This document shows, piece by piece, positions 34,720 to 40,186 of a DNA stretch of 40,186 bases; position 1 is the stretch's first letter; every line of letters starts with the position of its first letter. The stretch lies in contig JALSTH010000070.1 in assembly GCA_026983835.1 (NCBI GenBank), forward strand, positions 1 through 40,186, written 5' to 3'. The notes under the pieces were generated by a model. That model ran no database searches and was not told the origin of the DNA. It saw only the letters and a program-made list of their open reading frames with translations. The stretch is from Candidatus Zixiibacteriota bacterium. GTDB lineage: Bacteria; Zixibacteria; MSB-5A5; UM-FILTER-46-8. Position numbers and translations under genes: made by a program.

Positions 34720-34747
34720 TTGACAAACAGGTAATAATTATTAAATT
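34720..34747 (+). promoter_or_regulatory. candidate promoter of the sialidase-like gene
   Basis: TTGACA (34720-34725) and TAAATT (34742-34747) are 16 bp apart. The region 34619-34848 has no gene and is strongly AT-rich. The start at 34849 has a good AAAGGAG ribosome site. Confidence 0.4.
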
Positions 34748-34848
34748 ATTTAATAAAAGGGGATAGAGTAGTTTTAGGTTATTTTTCTTCGCTTTGTGAT
34801 TTGTTAAATAAACCAAAATATTCACCATTCCTCCAAAGGAGAAACAAT

Positions 34849-36888
34849 ATGCGAAAAATTGCAACTCTGATTGTAGCTGTCCTCTTGGCTGTCTTTTTTG
34901 TCCCCTTCGCACAAGGGACAAGATTAGACCTTAAACAATTGGAATCCGTCCCGCACAACTTTTTGACTCCGGACTATTTTCCCCCTCAACCGGCTAAGAC
35001 GATTCCAACCGATGATACCATCAATGTGCGGATTAACTCCGATAATTCTGGCCAAATCCAAAATGAGCAACAAGTCTGCATAAACCCGATAAACCCTAAT
35101 AATGTGGTCGCCGTATGGCGGGATTTCCGTTTGGGTTATCGGCGGGTCGGGCATGCATATTCCTTTGATGGCGGTTTAACCTGGACCGATGAGTTATTCC
35201 CGGTAACCGGTAGGCCTTGGCATTCCGATCCCGGTTTAACCTATGATGTCAATGGAAATTTCTATGCCGTTGTTATCGCTTTTGAGTCCGATCAGTCCTA
35301 TAGCGGGTTTGAGATTTTTAAATCCTCCGATGGCGGCATAACCTGGAGCTATCCGACTATAGGAATTGACGAAGGGGGTTGGGTATTCGAGGATAAAGAA
35401 TTGATGGCTTGTGATCGCGCACCGGATTCCCCCTATCAGGGAAATTTGTATATCGCCTGGACCCGCTTCTATGATACCCAGATAAATGTCATTCGTTCTA
35501 CGGATGGCAATAATTCTTGGTCTCCCCGAACTCGAATTTCCGATGTCGGCGGTGTCCAATGGCCAAATCCTACCGTAGGTGCAGGCGGTGTGGTCTATGT
35601 GGCTTGGGTGGATTATGGCGGTTATATCAAATTGGATAGATCCTTTAACGGAGGAGTTAGTTGGGGAAACGATATTACTATTACCAGTGTTTATTCACCT
35701 GACGATTACATCAATGGCGATATATGGGTATTCTCCTACCCTGCCATCGATGCCGATATAAGCGGCGGGCAGTATCATGGCAACCTCTATGTCGCTTATA
35801 TGGACAAAGCCGGAAGTGACCGCGATATATATTTCCGCCGTTCCACCAATCAGGGACAAACTTGGAGTAGCAGGGTTCGGATCAACGACGATGCTTATAA
35901 TAATGGGCGTGACCAATTCCACCCATGGCTTACTGTTGATGAGAATGGCGTTATAACGGTGATGTTCTATGACAGGCGTAATGATCCGTCAAACCTTCGC
36001 TATGATATTTATATGACTCAATCCTTTGATGCGGGATATACCTGGACTGAAAACCGCAGGGTGACAACCGTCTCCAGCGATCCCTCTACCATTAATCTTT
36101 CAGGATTGATAGGTGAATACAGCGGTGTCGATGTCCGTAATGGTGTCGCCAATTTAGTCTGGACCGATTTCCGTTTGGGGGATCAGGACACTTATGGCGC
36201 TCGCATAGAAACTTATGGCTCGGCTTCCTTGTCCATCAGTATGATACCCGATAACCCGCCGATAGTGGTTCCGGCTGGAGGATCCTTCAATTATACGGGG
36301 ATGCTCACGAATAACGAATCGGAAGCCCAAATAACCGATGTATGGCTGATGTTGGATGTTCCGAACTATGGAATATACGGACCAATTAATGAGATGGACA
36401 ATATACTTGTTCCTCCAAATCAAACCTTAAGCGCATATATGACACAGGATATCCCCGGCTATGCGCCCATAGGAATGTATAATTACATTTCCTATTGCGG
36501 AGATTATCCCTCGAATGTCATTGATTCCGATTATTTTGAATTCGAGGTAGTCCCTTCCTCCGGACAGGGCAACGATTCTTGGGCGGTCGGCGATTGGTTT
36601 GCCAAATCAAACCCCGTGAATCAAACTGCAGCTGGTTTTGTGGATACATATCCAAATCCGTTTAATGCCGAAACGACAATCAAGTATTCGTTGCTTGAGG
36701 ATAGCCCTGTGAGACTTGAGATTTACAATATATTGGGGCGGAAAGTAAGCACCTTGGTAGATGAGGAACAGCCTGCGGGTGTAAAGAGCGTGAATTGGAA
36801 TGCTTCGGATTACTCATCAGGAGTATATTATGCCAAATTAGATATCGGCGAAAAATCCTTTATAAAACGAATGCTTTTACTTAAATAA
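34849..36888 (+). CDS. secreted BNR/Asp-box (sialidase-fold) protein with sorting domain
   Basis: The ATG at 34849 is chosen for its ribosome site (AAAGGAG) and following signal peptide (IATLIVAVLLAVFFVPFAQG); an ATG or TTG at 34801 is less likely. The 679-residue product has six Asp-box repeats: SFDGGLTW (~105), SSDGGITW (~159), STDGNNSW (~217), SFNGGVSW (~264), STNQGQTW (~332) and SFDAGYTW (~392). They form a six-bladed beta-propeller as in exo-sialidase-fold proteins. Catalytic Arg triad residues were not traced, so it may be a binding protein rather than a glycosidase. A ~110-residue domain (~455-566) and a type-A sorting domain (YPNPFNAETTI, SSGVYYAKL, KRMLLLK) follow. Confidence 0.88.
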   Translation: MRKIATLIVAVLLAVFFVPFAQGTRLDLKQLESVPHNFLTPDYFPPQPAKTIPTDDTINVRINSDNSGQIQNEQQVCINPINPNNVVAVWRDFRLGYRRVGHAYSFDGGLTWTDELFPVTGRPWHSDPGLTYDVNGNFYAVVIAFESDQSYSGFEIFKSSDGGITWSYPTIGIDEGGWVFEDKELMACDRAPDSPYQGNLYIAWTRFYDTQINVIRSTDGNNSWSPRTRISDVGGVQWPNPTVGAGGVVYVAWVDYGGYIKLDRSFNGGVSWGNDITITSVYSPDDYINGDIWVFSYPAIDADISGGQYHGNLYVAYMDKAGSDRDIYFRRSTNQGQTWSSRVRINDDAYNNGRDQFHPWLTVDENGVITVMFYDRRNDPSNLRYDIYMTQSFDAGYTWTENRRVTTVSSDPSTINLSGLIGEYSGVDVRNGVANLVWTDFRLGDQDTYGARIETYGSASLSISMIPDNPPIVVPAGGSFNYTGMLTNNESEAQITDVWLMLDVPNYGIYGPINEMDNILVPPNQTLSAYMTQDIPGYAPIGMYNYISYCGDYPSNVIDSDYFEFEVVPSSGQGNDSWAVGDWFAKSNPVNQTAAGFVDTYPNPFNAETTIKYSLLEDSPVRLEIYNILGRKVSTLVDEEQPAGVKSVNWNASDYSSGVYYAKLDIGEKSFIKRMLLLK

Positions 36889-36906
36889 TATTACCCCTTT
36901 AATAAT

Positions 36907-36938
36907 CCCCCCTTCCCCTAAATTGAAGGGAAGGGGGG
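36907..36938. terminator. strong hairpin between convergent genes
   Basis: CCCCCCTTCCC pairs with GGGAAGGGGGG over a 10-nt loop, 19 bp after the sialidase-like stop. A T-tract is weak, but the G+C stem is very stable. It probably ends transcription from the left, and may also limit read-through from the wecG side. Confidence 0.6.
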
Positions 36939-37011
36939 GATTCGCTATTATTATACCGAGTCTCCGTTCCAACTGCCGATATGTTTTTTTCGAGTTTGTT
37001 TTAACTTTAAG

Positions 37012-37051
37012 AAAACCGTTCACTACATCAAATATATACGGTTTTAGTGAA
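37012..37051. repeat. two interleaved inverted repeats
   Basis: AAACCG (within 37013-37018) pairs with CGGTTT (37039-37044), and TTCACTA (37019-37025) pairs with TAGTGAA (37045-37051). The order 5'-a b a' b' allows an H-type pseudoknot with ~13-nt loop. No homolog was recognised; it lies in the 227-bp gap between convergent genes. Confidence 0.35.
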
Positions 37052-37115
37052 TAAGTTTTAGTTATGATTGGTTAACGGAGGCGATGTAATATTGTGCGGA
37101 AGATGGGATTACATT

Positions 37116-37886
37116 TCAAGGCTCTATGCAAGCGCTCTTCGGAAACAGTTTCCATTTTAAAACCCGCCCCATAAAAAGGAAATTCCCGATTATATATCGT
37201 TTCCATAACCTGCGCGGTTCAAGAATCAATCTGTATAGCCATTCGAAGTGGATTTTTTGAATCCAAACGGGAGCCCGCTTTACTCTTCCCGAATGGAAAT
37301 CAAAAAAGGCGCCTAAAGGAATTGCGAGTTTTATATTTAATTTTTGAAAATTTTCCTCTATCCATAAAACCTCTTTCGGTTTGCCAAAGCAGACAATCAA
37401 AACATCAGGATTAGCTTTATTAATTCGCTCAATTATTCTATCGTTTTCTTTGTCGCTGAAATATCCGTGTTGGCAGCCAACAATATTTATACCGGGAATG
37501 CTCCACCTGAAATTCTCGGCAGCTTGTTCCGCTACCCCGGGCTTTGCACCGAGAAAAAACACCTTAAATTTCCGTTCAGCGCACCTTTGCATAAAAGATT
37601 TGCCCAGATTAGATCCCCCTAGATCGGTAAAATGAATACCCTTTAAAATCCGGCCTGCTAATAATACGCCAATACCATCGACGAAGCGCATATTAAAACT
37701 GTTGACAGCTCGCCTATAATTGGGATTATTAAAACCTATGTTTATACAATAGGCGTTAACTATCATCGCTCGCCGAGGCTCAGGATCTAAAACAGCCTTT
37801 TCCAATAGATCGATTCCTTCATCATAGCTACAGTTTAAAAGGCGTACGCCTAAAACCGACACCTCCCTTTCTGTTAATTCATTCAT
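37116..37886 (-). CDS. WecG/TagA/CpsF-family glycosyltransferase
   Basis: The ATG at 37886 has GGTGG six bases upstream; an in-frame GTG at 37895 is also possible. The 256-residue protein matches the GT26 WecG/TagA/CpsF fold: MIVNAYCINIGFNNPNYRRA, FVDGIGVLLAGRILKG, VFFLGAKPGVAEQAAENF, DVLIVCFGKPKEVLWIEENF and GAFFDFHSGRVKRAP. These enzymes add N-acetyl-mannosamine (or related sugar) to GlcNAc-PP-undecaprenol. The gene follows a sugar-transferase gene by 53 bp in the same direction, so initiation and second-sugar steps are paired. Confidence 0.92.
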   Translation of the reverse strand: MNELTEREVSVLGVRLLNCSYDEGIDLLEKAVLDPEPRRAMIVNAYCINIGFNNPNYRRAVNSFNMRFVDGIGVLLAGRILKGIHFTDLGGSNLGKSFMQRCAERKFKVFFLGAKPGVAEQAAENFRWSIPGINIVGCQHGYFSDKENDRIIERINKANPDVLIVCFGKPKEVLWIEENFQKLNIKLAIPLGAFFDFHSGRVKRAPVWIQKIHFEWLYRLILEPRRLWKRYIIGNFLFMGRVLKWKLFPKSACIEP

Positions 37887-37948
37887 TAATTCCACCCTTA
37901 AGGACCAAACCCCAAATTTATATCAGCTTATATCTCTGATTGGTAATT

Positions 37949-38575
37949 CTATTCCCCTGCGCCACCAAATATTCTGGTAATCGTCATTCCGGCCAATCTA
38001 AGATCATTAGTGAGTGATGATTTCTCAATATAATCGATATCCTTTTGAATAATCTCCCTGTCGGTTAGGTCAAATTTTTTGTTGTGTATCTGCCACGGTC
38101 CGGTAACTCCCGGCCTGGCGATAAATCGTGCCTTAAGCAAATTGTGTAACTCCGGATGTAATTGGCGCCATAAATTAAGATGATATTCCTCGACGGGCCT
38201 TGGACCAATCAACGACATATCGCCCTTTAGGACATTGTATAATTGGGGTAATTCATCAAGATAGAATTTGCGTAAAACCGCCCCGAAAGCCGTGATTTTC
38301 TTGGAATGTTCATCTTTCGATACATGAAAGATATTTGAATATTTCGATAATTCCTCCGCCCCTTTCTTATAAGGTTCGGCATCCACCATCGTTCGGAATT
38401 TGTATAATTTGAACGGTTTTTCACCCTTTCCTATCCGCGTATGGGAATAGAAAACGGGATACTTTGGGTATAGCAATTTGTTAAGAATCATAATGGCAAG
38501 AATTAACGGTGAAAGCAATGGGATAATCAGGAGCACAAATGAAAGTTCCAATACCCTCTTAACTTTCGAATCCAA
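37949..38575 (-). CDS. polyprenyl-phosphate sugar-1-phosphate transferase (WbaP/PssY-like)
   Basis: This is a 208-residue monotopic enzyme with an N-terminal re-entrant hydrophobic segment (VLELSFVLLIIPLLSPLIL) and the bacterial sugar transferase core: FYSHTRIGKGEKPFKLYKFR, FGAVLRKFYLDELPQLYNVL, DMSLIGPRPVEEYHL and RPGVTGPWQI. The Asp-Glu dyad in YLDELPQ is catalytic. It loads a sugar-1-phosphate onto undecaprenyl phosphate, parallel to the WecA-like enzyme 14 kb away. The start at the TTG (38575) is uncertain because the frame stays open a further ~40 codons upstream with no ATG or GTG, and the ribosome site is weak. Confidence 0.88.
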   Translation of the reverse strand: MDSKVKRVLELSFVLLIIPLLSPLILAIMILNKLLYPKYPVFYSHTRIGKGEKPFKLYKFRTMVDAEPYKKGAEELSKYSNIFHVSKDEHSKKITAFGAVLRKFYLDELPQLYNVLKGDMSLIGPRPVEEYHLNLWRQLHPELHNLLKARFIARPGVTGPWQIHNKKFDLTDREIIQKDIDYIEKSSLTNDLRLAGMTITRIFGGAGE

Positions 38576-39029
38576 CCATTTAGCTTTCTTTAGATTACCG
38601 GAACCGTAATATACAGATGTTGCAGCTTCAGTGTTATAAATAATGCACCTCCGTCGTTTTATTTTCCCGTTTGAATCGCATATTACTCTCTATTTAATAG
38701 AATAGCTTTAGAGCCTTATTAATTTTTTATTAATATCTCTCTTTCCCATCGCAATTTCTATGCCTTTTTCTGACTATACTTAACTTAATATCACTACACG
38801 AATTAAGAAGAATTCCAAATCTATTGAATAGTAATTATTTTTAATGATAGCAACTAATTTATTAACTTTTGCATAACTTTGCAATGTTATAAATTAAGGA
38901 TAAATTTAATTTATTAAATCAATTGCTGTTTAAAAGAACATGCCCAATTGAGGATAATCTAAATCGGTACAAAACCTCAACCTCTTTTAATGATAAAATA
39001 CATCCTTTTTTAGTTTTGTCAAGTATTTT
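38576..39029. other. AT-rich intergenic region
   Basis: This separates the BMC operon end from the sugar-transferase gene. A possible leftward promoter (TTGCAA 38884-38879, TAAATT 38861-38856, 17 bp apart) is the only element seen. No gene, repeat or RNA was recognised. Confidence 0.35.
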
Positions 39030-39368
39030 TTATCTATATTTAATGTATTTAAGAAATTCCTCAACGCCTGTTTTCCGAGATTTCCCGGCGATTTGAACCC
39101 TCCATAAATCTATCTCATCAATTATTCCGACTACAATGGACCGTATAGGTGCCGAGTTGTCGTTCACCACCTGCCTCGCCGAATTACCCTCATCGACAAC
39201 CAACACGGTTTCGCCGACGCCCGCATCCACCGAGTCAACCGCTATAATGTAATCGATAGGTCTATTGTTTGACGGATTTAATTTATCGATAACCAAAAGC
39301 TTTTTCCCATTGTAGAACGGATGATTAATTGTAGAATATATTTCTCCGACAACCTTCCCGATAATCAA
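39030..39368 (-). CDS. EutN/CcmL-type BMC pentamer protein (second copy)
   Basis: The start is the TTG at 39368, which overlaps the stop of the previous gene (TTGA) and is preceded by GGAGG; a longer frame to 39440 lies inside the upstream gene. The 112-residue product has the EutN_CcmL fold: IIGKVVGEIYSTINHP, KLLVIDKLNP, YIIAVDSVDAGVGETVLVV and VVGIIDEIDL. A ~20-residue C-terminal tail with an amphipathic helix (TGVEEFLKYIKYR) follows. Five such subunits cap the vertices of the polyhedral shell. It is the last gene of the visible BMC operon. Confidence 0.9.
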   Translation of the reverse strand: MIIGKVVGEIYSTINHPFYNGKKLLVIDKLNPSNNRPIDYIIAVDSVDAGVGETVLVVDEGNSARQVVNDNSAPIRSIVVGIIDEIDLWRVQIAGKSRKTGVEEFLKYIKYR

Positions 39369-39649
39369 TCTTTTACCTCCGATGATAAATGCACTCCATC
39401 CACAATCCCGATTATCGTATGATCGACCGGTACAAACCAAGGATCCAATGCTAACGCCGCTTCTCTTCCCCCCTCATAATAGATTATTTCCCCCACCCCC
39501 GCCATTGCCACAGCATCAGCGGCAACCAACGGTTCCCCGTTTGGTTTTCGATTTTTATCCAAAGGTTGGATTATCAAAAACTTCACCCCTTCCAAACCGG
39601 TATATCTGACGCAGGGGACCACGGTCCCGATCACTTTTCCCAATAACAT
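39365..39649 (-). CDS. EutN/CcmL-type BMC pentamer protein (first copy)
   Basis: This 94-residue vertex protein has the standard pattern LLGKVIGTVVPCVRYTGLEG, FLIIQPLD, LVAADAVAMAGVGEIIYYEG and IIGIVDGVHL. It forms pentamers at the corners of BMC shells. It lies 3 bp after the tandem BMC protein gene, with GGGGGAAGG before its ATG. The following EutN paralog shares its stop region, so expression is probably coupled. Confidence 0.93.
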   Translation of the reverse strand: MLLGKVIGTVVPCVRYTGLEGVKFLIIQPLDKNRKPNGEPLVAADAVAMAGVGEIIYYEGGREAALALDPWFVPVDHTIIGIVDGVHLSSEVKD

Positions 39650-39652
39650 AAT

Positions 39653-40186
39653 TTATCCTTCCCCCTTAAGGAAGAAACGGGAAGATATCCCGATTCGAGA
39701 TGCTATCCATTCGTCGATACGGGGAATTATCGTCGTTTTTATTTTGATGTCCTTATCCTTAATTCGTCCGACTCCAATCTCCACCGCAGCCTGCACATTT
39801 TCCACATTCCCGGCGAATATGGTAAAAGATTTTCCACCCAAATCGTCCGCCAACCTGATTTCATTTATTATCACCTCCGCCCCCTTGACCCCACTATCGG
39901 CGGCCTTTATATTTGACGCCACCGTCGATGTTTCAATAACCCCCAAGGCATCAAGTTTATTATTCTTGGTTTTGCCGAAGACCGCATCGAAAACCTGCTT
40001 ATGAACATCGGGGAGAAAAACATCATCCACAAGCGATTCCGAATTAATCCCCAAACCTTCCTTGTATGATTCCTCCACCGAGCCGACATCGCCGCCTATT
40101 AAAACGATATATTTCCCGGGATGGATCGTCCCCGCTTCCAATAGTTTTAAGGACGCCTTTTTCACCATAGCATCGGCTGCGGTTAT
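39653..40186 (-). CDS. tandem BMC-domain shell protein (PduT-like), N-terminus outside window
   Basis: The frame runs off the right edge (ITAADAM at the boundary), so at least the first ~15 residues are missing. Two BMC domains are present: the first with ADAMVKKASLKLLEAG and YIVLIGGDVGSVEES, the second with LDALGVIETSTVASNIKAAD and SFTIFAGNVENVQAAVEIG. The domain order and the ending IIPRIDEWI resemble PduT, a trimeric pseudohexameric shell protein. In PduT the first-domain pore loop is KTICPGK with a Cys that ligates a [4Fe-4S] cluster; here the same place reads GTIHPGK, with His. It starts the visible BMC operon with the two pentamer genes. Confidence 0.92.
   Translation of the reverse strand: MTAADAMVKKASLKLLEAGTIHPGKYIVLIGGDVGSVEESYKEGLGINSESLVDDVFLPDVHKQVFDAVFGKTKNNKLDALGVIETSTVASNIKAADSGVKGAEVIINEIRLADDLGGKSFTIFAGNVENVQAAVEIGVGRIKDKDIKIKTTIIPRIDEWIASRIGISSRFFLKGEG

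Noticed and set aside
1-40186. CRISPR arrays, insertion sequences, phage genes
   Set aside because: No regular repeat-spacer pattern, transposase or phage structural gene was seen anywhere in the window.

Overview
This window looks like chromosomal DNA of an uncultured bacterium from the FCB-type candidate phyla (Zixibacteria, KSB1, Marinimicrobia, Cloacimonadota and relatives). The placement is inference. It rests on three secreted proteins that end in a type-A, T9SS-like C-terminal sorting domain (YPNPFNA... then a G-rich strand, SSGIYFYKL and a basic KRMLLLK end), an AdoCbl-dependent ribonucleotide reductase paired with ThyX, frequent TTG/GTG starts, and a bacterial microcompartment (BMC) locus at the right edge.

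Layout. 1-9.7 kb holds mixed single genes: a 5'-truncated HDOD protein, a methyltransferase, a HAD hydrolase, an OPA-type MFS transporter, an O-methyltransferase, tRNA-Glu(CTC) followed by a receiver-domain remnant, a secreted SGNH-like protein, a cysteine-desulfurase-family enzyme and a pal-ybgF envelope pair. 10-14.2 kb holds amrS and a thyX-nrdJ operon with two NrdR-box-like palindromes upstream. 14.3-15.7 kb is a gene-poor stretch and a Ppx/GppA phosphatase. 15.7-28.4 kb is one uninterrupted leftward run of 13 genes with gaps of 28 bp or less. In transcription order these are a flippase-like membrane protein, YfhO, two GT2 enzymes, a WecA-like initiator, accA, trm112, a PTS-IIA-like protein, mreC, mreD, mrdA, rodA and lgt. 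They cover surface glycan, lipid precursor, cell shape and lipoprotein functions. 28.7-37 kb carries two more sorting-domain proteins (one frameshifted), a GT4-GT2 pair, a decayed TPR gene and a membrane-anchored unknown. 37.1-38.6 kb is a sugar-transferase/WecG-type pair. 39.0 kb to the end is the 3' part of a BMC shell operon (a PduT-like tandem BMC protein and two EutN/CcmL pentamer proteins).

Together the genes describe a cell investing in surface polysaccharide, a rod-shape peptidoglycan machine, secreted multidomain proteins anchored or exported through a C-terminal domain, oxygen-independent dNTP synthesis, and an encapsulated metabolic pathway whose enzymes lie outside the window. The most interesting items are the NrdR-box pair, the shell protein with His in place of the PduT Fe-S cysteine, and the ~110-residue domain shared by two sorting-domain proteins. 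No phage, IS element or CRISPR array was seen.
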